A stretch of DNA of 64,000 bases from CAKZNE01 sp964485405 (GCA_964485405.1 CAZAJG010000005.1:62001-126000), one strand, 5' to 3'; positions 1 to 8,411 are shown, counted from the stretch's first letter. The notes: a model not told the origin generated them from the sequence alone. Made by a program: numbers and translations.

Positions 1-145
1 GAGAGTATTTCTTACCCGAAATATCTTCCATTTCTCTTTCTACCATTGGAGCCTTATCTCCCAATTGTAAATTACCGCTAGATTTAAAAGCAAAGCCAGC
101 TATAACAGCTGCTGCCAAACCAAAGCTCAAAGCGTATTTTTTCAT
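1..145 (-). CDS. Partial secreted redoxin-like (thioredoxin/AhpC-TSA fold) protein, N-terminus only
   Basis: The gene begins with ATG at 145 and runs off the left edge, so only 48 residues are visible. Residues 1-19 form a short basic plus hydrophobic export signal (MKKYALSF, then an Ala-rich stretch). The following LQLGDKAPMVEREMEDISGKKYS resembles the opening strand of AhpC/TSA and TlpA-type redoxins (GDKAP...DISGKKYS). The catalytic Cys motif lies outside the window, so peroxiredoxin and thiol-disulfide reductase cannot be told apart. Seen: the signal and the GDKAP-type start. Inferred: the redoxin fold. Confidence 0.55.
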   Translation of the reverse strand, partial: MKKYALSFGLAAAVIAGFAFKSSGNLQLGDKAPMVEREMEDISGKKYS

Positions 146-167
146 GTTTTTGTGTTTTAAAATTTGA

Positions 168-184
168 GGGTAACGAATTTACCC
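168..184. promoter_or_regulatory. Dyad overlapping a candidate -7 box of the redoxin-like gene
   Basis: GGGTAACGAATTTACCC is an inverted repeat with 6-bp arms (GGGTAA/TTACCC) and a 5-base centre. On the minus strand it contains TAAATTCG (174-181), a 7 of 8 match to the Bacteroidota -7 consensus TAnnTTTG, about 30 bases before the start codon of the redoxin-like gene. It could be an operator on the promoter or a leader hairpin. Confidence 0.3.
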
Positions 185-221
185 AAATTAAACTAAGCGT
201 TTGATTATGGTATGACAAAAA

Positions 222-249
222 AGGAGCGTGAAAGTTTAATCACGCTCCT
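222..249 (-). terminator. Rho-independent terminator of the T9SS cargo gene
   Basis: Nine-base arms AGGAGCGTG (222-230) and CACGCTCCT (241-249) enclose a 10-base loop. A-runs at 217-221 become a U-tract on the minus strand, and T-runs follow on the plus strand. It lies 39 bases past the stop of the gene ending at 289. Confidence 0.8.
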
Positions 250-288
250 CTTTTTAACTCTCTGTTAACAGGAAACAACAGGATGAGT

Positions 289-1104
289 CTATTTTTTGAT
301 TTGAATTTTTTTAACCTGAAGTCTACCCTTTAAATCACGCAAGAAATAGTTCCCTTCTGGTAAAGAGCTGACATCCATGGTGTTGTTCTTGGTTAAGTCA
401 ATTACAGAAACTCTTTGACCCTTGATGTTCACAAGCTCCAGTGCTTGGATATAAGAAGGAGCGGAAATGTTTACAATAGCCATGGCTGGATTTGGATAAA
501 CTTCAACACGAGGGAGGTTGTGATTTTGAATGCTAAGAGTGTTTGTTCTCAGCTCTGAGTAGGTAGCATCAGGTAAAGCATCTCCTGGGCCACCCCCACT
601 AGGGCTAATGTCAAATGAACCCGTAAAAGCAATCATGTTTACATTAACATTACCCCCGATAGAGCTTAGCGGAATACTGAACACTCCAAAGTATAAATCG
701 GTAGTATCGAAGTCGAACGGTAGGGTTGTTGGAGAACCATTGGAACCGTATGCCTCTGTGTAAACGGTTGGGAAGAATCCATTTTGATAGGCGTAAAGAG
801 CCACGTCATAGTTCATGGATGTATTCGGGCTTTGATTTTTTAAGCTTCCTTGAGCGATGGCAAAACCATCATTGGTGTTGAGGTTGGTATCCAGGATAAT
901 AGCATAGCCAAAATCCCCAGAACGTTGGTTGTAATGTTCTATTTTAATGAATAGAGTATCTGATGTATTGTTGAGGTAGTACGATAACTCTTTTGCATCT
1001 GCAAAATGATCATCCCCTTGAGGATCTCCGGCAATGGGAATATAGGTTTGAGCAGTAGCGGTTAAGATCCCGCAAGAAACTAGAATGAATAATAGTCTTT
1101 TCAT
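289..1104 (-). CDS. T9SS-secreted protein with type A C-terminal sorting domain, function unknown
   Basis: 271 residues. A Sec signal peptide covers about residues 1-18 (MKRLLFIL...TATA before Q19). A Cys at residue 11 (LVSC) is too close to the N-terminus for a working lipobox. The middle (about 20-195) is beta-rich with acidic and Asn-rich loops (GDDHFADA, DTNLNTNDGF) and resembles no enzyme I can name. From about residue 199 there is a T9SS type A sorting domain (VEVYPNPAMAIVN, later LPEGNYFL, ending in basic KKIQIKK). The family passes through the outer membrane by the Por/Spr machinery and is released or anchored to lipid. It is a single-gene unit bracketed by terminators. Confidence 0.8.
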   Translation of the reverse strand: MKRLLFILVSCGILTATAQTYIPIAGDPQGDDHFADAKELSYYLNNTSDTLFIKIEHYNQRSGDFGYAIILDTNLNTNDGFAIAQGSLKNQSPNTSMNYDVALYAYQNGFFPTVYTEAYGSNGSPTTLPFDFDTTDLYFGVFSIPLSSIGGNVNVNMIAFTGSFDISPSGGGPGDALPDATYSELRTNTLSIQNHNLPRVEVYPNPAMAIVNISAPSYIQALELVNIKGQRVSVIDLTKNNTMDVSSLPEGNYFLRDLKGRLQVKKIQIKK

Positions 1105-1171
1105 AGTATAAGATTTAGTTTTTCATTTAATAGATACCTTCTTCATCCTAAAGGTTGCGATATGCCAAAAC

Positions 1172-1205
1172 AAAAACCCCCGAATCCAATGGACCGGGGG
1201 TTTTT
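1172..1205 (-). terminator. Strong terminator after the carboxyltransferase gene
   Basis: Perfect 11-base arms AAAAACCCCCG (1172-1182) and CGGGGGTTTTT (1195-1205), plus an inner TCC/GGA pairing. The A/T ends make it bidirectional in form. It sits 21 bases past the stop of the gene ending at 1227. Confidence 0.88.
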
Positions 1206-1226
1206 GTTTATTGAAGGTTTTAAATA

Positions 1227-2768
1227 TTACAGCGGAATATTTCCGTGTTTCTTCTTCGGAAGCTTCACGGCTTTGTTTTCAAGCATTTTAAAAGCTCTAA
1301 TTAGCTTTTCACGTGTTTGCTCGGGCCTAATTACTTCGTCAATATAACCTCTCGCAGCTGCGCGGTAAGGGTTTGCAAAAATGTCGCTGTATTCTTGTTC
1401 TTTTTCTTTCCATTTAGCTTCAGGATCGTCTGCGGTTTTGATCTCTTTTTTAAAGATGATCTCTGCAGCTCCTTTAGCTCCCATTACTGCAATTTCTGCA
1501 GAAGGCCATGCGTAGTTCATATCGGCTCCAATGTGCTTAGAGTTCATTACATCATAAGCACCACCGTAAGCTTTACGGGTAATAACTGTAATTCTTGGTA
1601 CAGTAGCTTCGCTAAAAGCATACAGAAGTTTCGCTCCATTTGTAATAATGGCATTCCATTCCTGATCGGTTCCAGGTAAGAAACCAGGCACGTCTTCAAA
1701 TACTAAAAGAGGAATATTAAAGGAATCACAAAAACGTACAAAACGAGCCGCTTTGGTAGATGAGTGATTGTCTAACACTCCAGCAAGATAAGCGGGCTGA
1801 TTCGCTACAATTCCAATAGAGCGTCCACCTAAGTGAGCAAAGCCAACTACAATGTTTTCGGCAAAAGCTTTGTGTACTTCATAAAAACTGCCCTCATCTA
1901 CCGTTCCATCAATAACCTCTCTAATATCGTAAGGTTGGTTTGGGTTGGCCGGAATAATATCGTTTAAGCCAGCTCTGCTTTCGTTTCCGGGAGTGTAATC
2001 AACTGAAGGGGGTTCTTCCTCACAGTTTTGAGGAACGTAACTGAGCACTTTTTTAAGTCCTTCAATACAGGCAATTTCATTTTCATAGGTAAAGTGGGTA
2101 ACGCCTGATTTTGTAGAATGAGCAGATGCTCCCCCTAACTCTTCCGAACTTACTTCTTCATGTGTAACGGTTTTAACCACATTGGGGCCAGTTACAAACA
2201 TGTAAGAAGTGTTTTCCACCATCATGATAAAATCGGTAAGTGCAGGCGAATACACAGCTCCACCAGCACAAGGCCCCATAATAGCGGAGAGTTGAGGAAT
2301 AACCCCGCTAGATAATGTATTGCGGTAAAAAATATCCGCATATCCACCAAGAGAAACAACTCCTTCCTGAATACGAGCACCACCTGAATCGTTTAATCCA
2401 ATAATAGGCGCCCCATTTTTCATGGCGAGATCCATAACCTTGCAGATTTTTTCGGCATGAGCCTCCGCTAAAGAACCTCCTAAAACAGTAAAGTCCTGTG
2501 CAAAAACATAGGTTAATCTACCGTTGATGGTTCCGTAACCGGTAACTACTCCATCTCCTAATACTTTTTGTTTGTCGAGACCAAAATCAGTAGATCGATG
2601 CGTAACCAGCGTCCCAATCTCTTCAAAACTGCCTTCATCCATTAAAAAATGAACTCTTTCGCGGGCGGTTAACTTGCCTTTGGCATGTTGAGCCTCAATT
2701 CTTTTTTCACCTCCACCCTTATGGGCTTCCTGAATTTTATGGTCTAATAAGTTGATTTTATCCTGCAT
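1227..2768 (-). CDS. Acyl-CoA (propionyl-CoA type) carboxylase beta subunit, carboxyltransferase
   Basis: 513 residues, the normal length for PccB/MmdA-type carboxyltransferases. These move a carboxyl group between biotin and an acyl-CoA in the cytoplasm. The N-terminal half has GKLTARER (31-38), FAQDFTVLGGS (89-99), the oxyanion segment SGGARIQEG (128-136) and MGPCAGGAVYSPAL (164-177). The C-terminal half has VPGFLPGTDQE (360-370) and the second oxyanion site YGGAYDVM (401-408). No biotin carboxylase or biotin carrier gene is nearby, so its complex must be completed from elsewhere. It could serve propionyl-CoA carboxylation or methylmalonyl-CoA decarboxylation; sequence alone does not decide. 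It is a monocistronic unit with its own terminator. Confidence 0.9.
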   Translation of the reverse strand: MQDKINLLDHKIQEAHKGGGEKRIEAQHAKGKLTARERVHFLMDEGSFEEIGTLVTHRSTDFGLDKQKVLGDGVVTGYGTINGRLTYVFAQDFTVLGGSLAEAHAEKICKVMDLAMKNGAPIIGLNDSGGARIQEGVVSLGGYADIFYRNTLSSGVIPQLSAIMGPCAGGAVYSPALTDFIMMVENTSYMFVTGPNVVKTVTHEEVSSEELGGASAHSTKSGVTHFTYENEIACIEGLKKVLSYVPQNCEEEPPSVDYTPGNESRAGLNDIIPANPNQPYDIREVIDGTVDEGSFYEVHKAFAENIVVGFAHLGGRSIGIVANQPAYLAGVLDNHSSTKAARFVRFCDSFNIPLLVFEDVPGFLPGTDQEWNAIITNGAKLLYAFSEATVPRITVITRKAYGGAYDVMNSKHIGADMNYAWPSAEIAVMGAKGAAEIIFKKEIKTADDPEAKWKEKEQEYSDIFANPYRAAARGYIDEVIRPEQTREKLIRAFKMLENKAVKLPKKKHGNIPL

Positions 2769-2872
2769 ATGAAATGTTGGTCTTTAAAACAGTAAAACCG
2801 GGTTTTCGTTCGTATCAAAAGTTTTGCAAAATAAAGGATTTCTAGCTCTATTGAGAAATTGACTTCAGAACA

Positions 2873-2896
2873 TAAAAAATCCCGCTATTGCGGGAT
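2873..2896 (-). terminator. Rho-independent terminator of the Spy-like gene
   Basis: ATCCCGC (2879-2885), loop TATT, GCGGGAT (2890-2896), with an A-run at 2873-2878 that gives a U-tract on the minus strand. It lies within 8 bases of the stop codon at 2904. Confidence 0.88.
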
Positions 2897-2903
2897 GTTG
2901 TTT

Positions 2904-3281
2904 TTATAATTCTTCTTCCATTTTTTCTTTTCGCTTGGCTCTTCTTTTGTGCATTTTGTCCTTCATATGCCTTTTACTGCTCTCCATTTTTGCGATTTGC
3001 TCATCGCTTAAGATGGTTTTGAGCTCGTTTTGATACTCTTCGCGAAGTGCTCTTGCTTCATCTTTCTGTGCCAGTTTTTTTTCTGCCATTTTAAGATTAA
3101 GCTGATGAACGGTCTCTGTTTGTTCATCTGTAAGCTGTAAATGCTTGGCCATCTTTTTTGTTTTCTTGCTAGCCAGTTCATCAACTGTTGGAGGCGTGTG
3201 TTTTTTGGCCTCTTGGGCAAAAGATGAAAAGCTCAATGCTATAAGAAGCATTGCTAAAAAGTGTTTCGTTTTCATAATCAA
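2904..3281 (-). CDS. Spy/CpxP-like periplasmic protein (LTxxQ repeats)
   Basis: 125 residues. The signal peptide ends near FA22 before Q23. The mature protein is charged and fully helical, with two LTxxQ-type motifs, LTDEQ (50-54) and LSDEQ (91-95), spaced as in Spy/CpxP. It ends in a Lys/Arg/Glu tail. E. coli Spy is an ATP-independent periplasmic chaperone; small Bacteroidota proteins of this kind have unknown roles. The start may be M1 or M3 (MIMKTKHF), with M3 giving a more usual signal peptide. There is no two-component system next to it to suggest envelope-stress control. Confidence 0.7.
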   Translation of the reverse strand: MIMKTKHFLAMLLIALSFSSFAQEAKKHTPPTVDELASKKTKKMAKHLQLTDEQTETVHQLNLKMAEKKLAQKDEARALREEYQNELKTILSDEQIAKMESSKRHMKDKMHKRRAKRKEKMEEEL

Positions 3282-3323
3282 TCTATTAGAATTTAAACTA
3301 TGACCAGCGAAATACCAAAAGGT

Positions 3324-3839
3324 TTAAGGTTGACGAACCAATGTAATAACAGCGTCCACATCAACATCTCCAACCACAGGAACTTCTTGTGTCACCACAG
3401 TGGAGAAAACTTGAGTGTTTTCTTCATTTGAAATAACCTCTAAGGTAGAGGTGGTGCCATCATCCAAATCGATGAAGATTTTTTCTTCATTGCTGCTTAA
3501 AGTCCAGTCTCCACTCTTAGCAGAGGTTACAGGAAGGCTTCCTATACCTGTAATATTCACATCAAAAGAATAATCCCAAGTTACACGGTTTGGGTCTTGC
3601 GTAATGGTAAAATTACCAGTAACATTATTTGCCGCGCCATCAATTTGTGTAGGAGGGCTACCAGGAATGATGGATGGCAGTTCAAAAGAGTAATCCACCT
3701 CATCTAAATCCCAGCTTCCAGCAAGGCGTTGCTCATAAGTTTGAGCAGTAGATCCATTGTTGTCATCATCATCGTCATCAGGTTTACGACAACTAATGGC
3801 TACCAAGGCGATAAGCGCAAAAAAGGCTAATTTTTTCAT
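3324..3839 (-). CDS. Putative surface lipoprotein, lipocalin-like, function unknown
   Basis: 171 residues. Signal peptidase II site at Cys17 (LVAISC), followed by RKPDDDDDD. Such an acidic run right after the lipid-bearing Cys matches the lipoprotein export signal that sends Bacteroidota lipoproteins to the outer leaflet. The rest is about 130 residues of alternating beta strands starting LAGSWDLDEV, like the first strand of lipocalin-like domains in this phylum, with WDYSFDVN and WTLSSNEEKIFI as later strands. No catalytic residues are seen. It follows the upstream SDR gene by 23 bases and may be co-transcribed with it. Confidence 0.65.
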   Translation of the reverse strand: MKKLAFFALIALVAISCRKPDDDDDDNNGSTAQTYEQRLAGSWDLDEVDYSFELPSIIPGSPPTQIDGAANNVTGNFTITQDPNRVTWDYSFDVNITGIGSLPVTSAKSGDWTLSSNEEKIFIDLDDGTTSTLEVISNEENTQVFSTVVTQEVPVVGDVDVDAVITLVRQP

Positions 3840-3862
3840 CTTTTAGAAGTTTTTCAGGTTGG

Positions 3863-4567
3863 CTAAGATACGTCTCTTAGCGAAAAAGTAGTGGATGGGG
3901 CAGCTTGAGGATTATCTACAATATGGTGAATTTTAGTAGACACTTCCTCTGGGCTTGCTAATTCTCCATTCTCTTTGTATTCTACAAACCTTTGTTTATC
4001 TGGAAAATGGTTGGATTGAAGCTCTCTGATTTCACTTTGCATTTCGGTATCTACAATACCCGGAGCAATGGAATAACAGCGAACATCAGGATGATCTTGC
4101 TGCATTACCTCTGTAAAAAGGTTAATACCAGCTTTAGCTGCGCAATAGGTACTCCAACTTGGAATGGCATAATTGGCCGCGCCAGAAGAAATATTTATGA
4201 CGACACGTTTTTGGTCGTTATTTTCTGTTTGCTCCAAAAACAATTTGCATAAAATAGATGGCGCAATAAGGTTGATGTGAAAGGAACGCTTTACTTTTTC
4301 AGGGCCTAAATGAGCTACGGGCTTTACATCTCCGAGCCACCCCGCATTGTTTATTAAGATCAGTTCAGTAGCGCTTTTGTTTTCATTAAAATTTATATTC
4401 AAATAAGAATCAACCTCAGAAAGATCAATATTTAAGTGTTTATAATTTGAATGCTCAATAGTACACCTTCGGCTAAAGCCAGTTACGTGATGGCCTCTTT
4501 CCAGTGCTTTTTTTGCAATGGCTTTACCTATGCCAGAACTTGTTCCACTAATAAAAAAGTGTTTCAT
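3863..4567 (-). CDS. Short-chain dehydrogenase/reductase (SDR)
   Basis: 234 residues, classical SDR size. Cofactor motif SGTSSGIG (7-14), NNAG (73-76), catalytic Ser in NISSGA (125-130) and Y141xxxK145 are all present, so it should be an active NAD(P)-dependent oxidoreductase. SRR at 32-34 in the loop after the second strand suggests NADPH preference. The substrate cannot be told from sequence; the PGIVDTEM segment is shared by many SDRs. It lies 26 bases after the RCK protein gene on the same strand, probably the last or next-to-last gene of that operon. Confidence 0.88.
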   Translation of the reverse strand: MKHFFISGTSSGIGKAIAKKALERGHHVTGFSRRCTIEHSNYKHLNIDLSEVDSYLNINFNENKSATELILINNAGWLGDVKPVAHLGPEKVKRSFHINLIAPSILCKLFLEQTENNDQKRVVINISSGAANYAIPSWSTYCAAKAGINLFTEVMQQDHPDVRCYSIAPGIVDTEMQSEIRELQSNHFPDKQRFVEYKENGELASPEEVSTKIHHIVDNPQAAPSTTFSLRDVS

Positions 4568-4593
4568 AAATAAAACGATCGAAGTTTTTGAGC

Positions 4594-5268
4594 TTAAGCG
4601 TTAATCTCAATAAAACGGTTGATGTTATCAATCTTCCCAAAGAGAATAATAATGTCATCGGCTTCAATTAAGGTGTCGTTTTGGGGAACACCAATGATGT
4701 GATATTTTCCATCGCTCCCTTGCCTTAATAAAGTAACCAAGTTGATTTTATACTTTGCACGTAAACCTATTTCGCCCATGCTTCTATTGCTAATGGAAGG
4801 AGGGGCTTTTACTTCTACAATCTCATAATTATCAGGCAACTGCATACACATGAGAATGCCTGGGTTAACGAGTTGTTCTGCAACGTTGTTACTTACCTCG
4901 TCTTCTGGAGAAAGAATCTCAGTAATCCCCATTTTTTGAAGGATACGCCTTTGGTTTACGCCCTGAGCACGGGCAATTATTCGTTTTACCTTTAATTCTT
5001 GCAAGATAAAAGTGGTGAGTAAGAGGTCTTGAAAATTAGCACCAATAGCCACCACCACAGCATCCATATCCTGAATGTTTTGAGCGATTAAGCTTTTAGA
5101 ATCGGTAGAATCTAAGGTTACAGCATAAGCTACTTCATCTGAAATGGCTTGTACTTTTTCCTCATCTTCATCAATGGCCAATACTTCGGCATTTTTCTTT
5201 GATAGCTTTTGTGCAATCGCGGAGCCAAACCTACCCAGTCCAATTACCGCAAATTTATGATTACCCAT
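4594..5268 (-). CDS. RCK-domain potassium channel/transporter regulator (TrkA/KtrA type)
   Basis: 224 residues, the KtrA-like single-unit size. The N-terminal Rossmann-type RCK_N has GLGRFG (10-15) and an acidic end to the second strand (AIDEDEE, near 33-38) that would bind ADP/ATP or NAD. RCK_C fills about 140-222, with the usual Asp/Glu-rich ligand-binding loops. Such proteins form octameric rings that gate KtrB/TrkH in response to nucleotides, and often to c-di-AMP through RCK_C. No membrane partner (TrkH/KtrB) is adjacent. A diadenylate cyclase lies 8 kb away (12851-13618). The gene follows the PLP enzyme gene by 5 bases. Confidence 0.88.
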   Translation of the reverse strand: MGNHKFAVIGLGRFGSAIAQKLSKKNAEVLAIDEDEEKVQAISDEVAYAVTLDSTDSKSLIAQNIQDMDAVVVAIGANFQDLLLTTFILQELKVKRIIARAQGVNQRRILQKMGITEILSPEDEVSNNVAEQLVNPGILMCMQLPDNYEIVEVKAPPSISNRSMGEIGLRAKYKINLVTLLRQGSDGKYHIIGVPQNDTLIEADDIIILFGKIDNINRFIEINA

Positions 5269-5273
5269 ATATT

Positions 5274-6440
5274 TTAAATTTCATTTAATGCCTGATCCAA
5301 ATCAGATTTTAGGTCTTCTATATCTTCAATACCTACGCTCAAACGAATGAGCGAATCTACTATACCCGTTTTTTCTCTATCCTCTTTTGGAATAGAAGCA
5401 TGAGTCATACTTGCAGGATGCCCTGCCAAGGATTCAACACCACCTAAAGACTCTGCTAGAGTGAACACGTTTAAGGTAGAAACTAATTTTACTGTACTTT
5501 CCAAATTACCGCCTTTGGTGGTGAAAGAAATCATTCCTCCAAAACCGTTCATCTGTGCTTTAGCAATATTATGGTTTGGGTGATCTTCAAAACCAGGCCA
5601 GTATACTTTATTTACTTTAGGATGATTCCTAAGATAGTTGGCAATGGCTTCACCATTTTCGCAATGGCGTTGCATACGAACATGAAGCGTTTTTATTCCT
5701 CTCAATACAAGGAAAGAGTCCATTGGCCCACAAACTGCTCCGCAGGAGTTTTGAAGAAAATAGAGTTGATCTGCTATTTTTTTGTCTTTTACCACCAGTA
5801 ATCCTAAAACCACATCAGAGTGACCTCCTAAATACTTTGTAGCACTATGCATTACAATATCAGCTCCTAAACTTAAAGGTTGTTGTAAGTAGGGTGTTGC
5901 AAAAGTGTTGTCAACTACTAGAATGGCATTCGCTTTTTTTGAAACGGCAGACACAGCTTCAATATCAATTATGTTCATCATAGGGTTGGTTGGTGTTTCT
6001 ACCCAAATGAGTTTGGTGTTTTCGTTCACCTTTTCCTCAATTTGAGTTACACTTTCCATTCCTACAAAATGAAATTTAATGCCCAATGGTTCAAAAACTC
6101 TGGTAAACAATCGATACGAACCGCCATAAAGATCGTTGGTGGAGATCACCTCATCACCGGGTTTCAGCATTTTAATTATGGCATCAATCGCTGCTAAGCC
6201 GCTTCCAAAAGCTAAGCCAAAATCACCCCCTTCAATGCTTGCGATGTTCTTTTCCAAAGCATGGCGGGTAGGATTTTGGGTCCTAGAGTATTCATACCCT
6301 TTATGGTCGCCAGGAGAAGCCTGAGCATACGTAGAAGTTTGGTAAATGGGGGGCATTACCGCTCCTGTTGCAGGGTCGTGTTGTTGACCACCGTGTATGG
6401 TGAGGGTGTTGAATTTCAATGATTTATTACTATCTGACAT
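5274..6440 (-). CDS. Cystathionine gamma-synthase / gamma-lyase family PLP enzyme
   Basis: 388 residues, a fold-type I Cys/Met metabolism PLP enzyme. The PLP lysine is K202 in HSATKYLGGH. YSRTQNPTR (51-59) supplies the phosphate-binding Tyr and Arg of the neighbouring subunit, and FGSGLAA (78-84) the phosphate loop. It catalyses gamma-replacement or gamma-elimination in transsulfuration: O-acyl-homoserine plus Cys to cystathionine, or cystathionine to Cys. The two activities cannot be separated by eye. First gene of an apparent operon with the RCK protein (5-base gap) and the SDR. A good -7 box lies 28 bases upstream of the start. Confidence 0.88.
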   Translation of the reverse strand: MSDSNKSLKFNTLTIHGGQQHDPATGAVMPPIYQTSTYAQASPGDHKGYEYSRTQNPTRHALEKNIASIEGGDFGLAFGSGLAAIDAIIKMLKPGDEVISTNDLYGGSYRLFTRVFEPLGIKFHFVGMESVTQIEEKVNENTKLIWVETPTNPMMNIIDIEAVSAVSKKANAILVVDNTFATPYLQQPLSLGADIVMHSATKYLGGHSDVVLGLLVVKDKKIADQLYFLQNSCGAVCGPMDSFLVLRGIKTLHVRMQRHCENGEAIANYLRNHPKVNKVYWPGFEDHPNHNIAKAQMNGFGGMISFTTKGGNLESTVKLVSTLNVFTLAESLGGVESLAGHPASMTHASIPKEDREKTGIVDSLIRLSVGIEDIEDLKSDLDQALNEI

Positions 6441-6467
6441 AGTGCGCCATCTGCATTAGAAAGTTGG

Positions 6468-6475
6468 CAAAGGTA
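6468..6475 (-). promoter_or_regulatory. -7 promoter box for the transsulfuration operon
   Basis: Minus-strand TACCTTTG matches the Bacteroidota consensus TAnnTTTG exactly, 28 bases before the start codon at 6440. A T-rich CTTTTC about 20 bases further upstream could be a weak -33 element. Confidence 0.5.
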
Positions 6476-6571
6476 TAAAAGTGCTTAGGAGGAGAAAAGA
6501 TAAATAGAGGAAGCAGAATATAGGATCGATATATGCTTTAAAAGGAAGCAAGCGCACTACTTCTAGTTTTT

Positions 6572-6579
6572 TAGTTTTG
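6572..6579 (+). promoter_or_regulatory. -7 promoter box for the EamA transporter gene
   Basis: TAGTTTTG is an exact TAnnTTTG match, ending 17 bases before the ATG at 6597, so the leader would be very short. No clear -33 TTTG is seen. Confidence 0.45.
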
Positions 6580-6596
6580 CGCTTCAATTCACTTGC

Positions 6597-7490
6597 ATGA
6601 AGCCCGATACTAAAATCGCTGCACACTTGGCCTTATTGGCGGTTGCCATTATTTATGGGATCAACTATTCCGTTGCTAAGGACGTAATGCCAGAGTATGT
6701 GCAACCTCTTGGCTTCATCTTGATTAGAGCTATTGGGGGAACCGTTCTTTTTTGGATAACTGCTCTTTTTCTAGGATGGGAAAAGGTAAAAGCCAAAGAT
6801 TTAGGAAGACTCGCTTTATCTGGCTTTTTTGGTGTGGCTCTCAACCAAATGGCATTTTTTGAAGGTTTAAACGCGACTACACCGATCAATGCCGCTATTA
6901 TGATGACGATCAATCCCATTATAGTATTGATGTTATCGGCTATTTTATTGAAGGAAAAGTTGAGATTAAGCAGAATTATCGGCATCGGTTTGGGTATAGT
7001 AGGAGCCTTGTTTCTAATTACACACGGGGCCACGAGTCTACATGTTTTTTCATCCAAAGATTCGTTTGGAAACATCCTGGTATTGCTCAATGCAGCGTCT
7101 TATGCAGCCTATTTGGTAGTGGTAAAACCGCTCATGAAAAAATACAAACCCATCACTGTAATACGTTGGGTGTTCTTATTTGGCTTAATCATGGTTATTC
7201 CATTTGGGTATAAACAGATTGGGGAGGTGGTTTGGAATAGTTTTCCAAGTTTTATTTGGTGGGAGATTGGATTTGTGGTTCTCTGCACAACTTACCTAGC
7301 TTATTTGCTCAATATTTTTGCGCTAAAAACGGTTACTTCCACTACCGTAAGCTTCTATATTTACCTTCAACCACTTATTGCTACGATTACCGCTGTTTTA
7401 ATGGGTAAAGATCATTTAAACGTAACCCTAATTATTTCCGCTTTGCTTTTATTTTCAGGAGTTTATCTTGTTTCGTTTTACAAACGATGA
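6597..7490 (+). CDS. EamA/DMT-family transporter
   Basis: 297 residues, ten predicted membrane helices arranged as two EamA repeats (about 8-140 and 150-293). The first ends with a typical MTINPIIVLMLSAILLKEKL segment and the second with the matching FYIYLQPLIATITAVLMGKD. These inner-membrane drug/metabolite transporters usually export amino acids, purines or other small metabolites by cation exchange. The substrate is not evident. It is divergent from the transsulfuration operon, which makes an amino-acid or thiol-related substrate conceivable but unproven. Confidence 0.88.
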   Translation: MKPDTKIAAHLALLAVAIIYGINYSVAKDVMPEYVQPLGFILIRAIGGTVLFWITALFLGWEKVKAKDLGRLALSGFFGVALNQMAFFEGLNATTPINAAIMMTINPIIVLMLSAILLKEKLRLSRIIGIGLGIVGALFLITHGATSLHVFSSKDSFGNILVLLNAASYAAYLVVVKPLMKKYKPITVIRWVFLFGLIMVIPFGYKQIGEVVWNSFPSFIWWEIGFVVLCTTYLAYLLNIFALKTVTSTTVSFYIYLQPLIATITAVLMGKDHLNVTLIISALLLFSGVYLVSFYKR

Positions 7491-7496
7491 CTTTTA

Positions 7497-7504
7497 TACT
7501 TTTG
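7497..7504 (+). promoter_or_regulatory. -7 promoter box for yicC-gmk-nadD
   Basis: TACTTTTG is an exact TAnnTTTG match, 8 bases before the yicC ATG at 7512. The transcript would be nearly leaderless. TTTC about 22 bases upstream may act as the -33 element. Confidence 0.45.
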
Positions 7505-7511
7505 CCAGCCT

Positions 7512-8381
7512 ATGTCAAACATCTATTCCATGACCGGTTTTGGGAAAGCTTCCCTTCAATTACCGGCAAAAAAGATCACGCTTGAGGTAAAAAGCCTTAA
7601 TAGCAAACAAACGGATATCAATATCCGTATTCCCTCTTTCTACAAAGAAAAGGAAGGCGAAATTCGTCAGCTTGCTGCACGAACTCTAGAAAGAGGTAAG
7701 ATAGACGTAAGTCTGTTTAGCGAAATTACAGGCGTAGAAAAAGCGGTTCAGATCAATGAAGATTTTGTAAACGAGTACCTCAATCAGCTAAAGGCATTAA
7801 GTAATAAAGCCGAAGTGAGTGGTGATCTTTTGGATATTGTGATGCGCTTACCCGATGTAATGAAACCTGCCGAGGAAGAAATCAATGAAGACGAGTGGGG
7901 TCAGATAAGAGTGGTAGTTGAACAAGCTTTAGAAAAGCTTATTGAATTTCGTAAAACAGAAGGCGAAAAACTCAAGAACGATTTTATAGCCAGATTAAAC
8001 ACCATTCGTCAAAAAATGGTTGAGGTGGCTCCATTTGAGCAGGAAAGAATTGATCGTGTTCGTGAAAGAATTGCGAAGAATTTGGCAGACCTAAAAGAGA
8101 AAGTAGATGAGAACCGCTTTGAGCAGGAGCTAATCTATTATCTAGAAAAAATGGACATTACAGAAGAGAAAGTGAGGCTAAAAAGTCACTTAGATTATTT
8201 TGAGGATTTACTAGCTGATGGTGGAGCAATTGGCAGAAAACTTGGGTTTATCAGCCAAGAGATTGGAAGGGAAATTAACACCCTTGGTTCAAAAGCGAAT
8301 CATGCCAGTATGCAAAAGATAGTGGTGGAGATGAAAGATGAATTAGAAAAAATAAAGGAACAGGTTCTGAACATTTTATAG
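7512..8381 (+). CDS. yicC: YicC family endoribonuclease-like protein
   Basis: 289 residues, full family length. The start MSNIYSMTGFGKAS is the diagnostic YicC N-terminus (YicC_N, about 1-155). The C-terminal DUF1732 (about 205-289) ends GREINTLGSKANHASMQKIV, with the conserved E-x-NT-x-SKA signature. E. coli YicC has RNase activity and takes part in small-RNA turnover; the role here is inferred from family. It sits 30 bases ahead of gmk, an arrangement common in Bacteroidota and many other bacteria. Confidence 0.92.
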   Translation: MSNIYSMTGFGKASLQLPAKKITLEVKSLNSKQTDINIRIPSFYKEKEGEIRQLAARTLERGKIDVSLFSEITGVEKAVQINEDFVNEYLNQLKALSNKAEVSGDLLDIVMRLPDVMKPAEEEINEDEWGQIRVVVEQALEKLIEFRKTEGEKLKNDFIARLNTIRQKMVEVAPFEQERIDRVRERIAKNLADLKEKVDENRFEQELIYYLEKMDITEEKVRLKSHLDYFEDLLADGGAIGRKLGFISQEIGREINTLGSKANHASMQKIVVEMKDELEKIKEQVLNIL

Positions 8382-8411
8382 AGAGATTACGTAATTATTC
8401 AAAAAACTCCA

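Noticed and set aside
1044..1104. Possible lipobox (LVSC at residue 8-11) in the T9SS cargo at 289-1104.
   Set aside because: Too close to the N-terminus for signal peptidase II, and an ordinary signal peptidase I site follows at Ala18.
6440..6559. Inverted repeat TAGTGCGC (6440-6447) and GCGCACTA (6552-6559) spanning the divergent region between the transsulfuration gene and the EamA gene, considered as part of a riboswitch or operator.
   Set aside because: Only 8 bases with a 104-base spacer and no further conserved helices; expected by chance, and no known SAM riboswitch core was seen.
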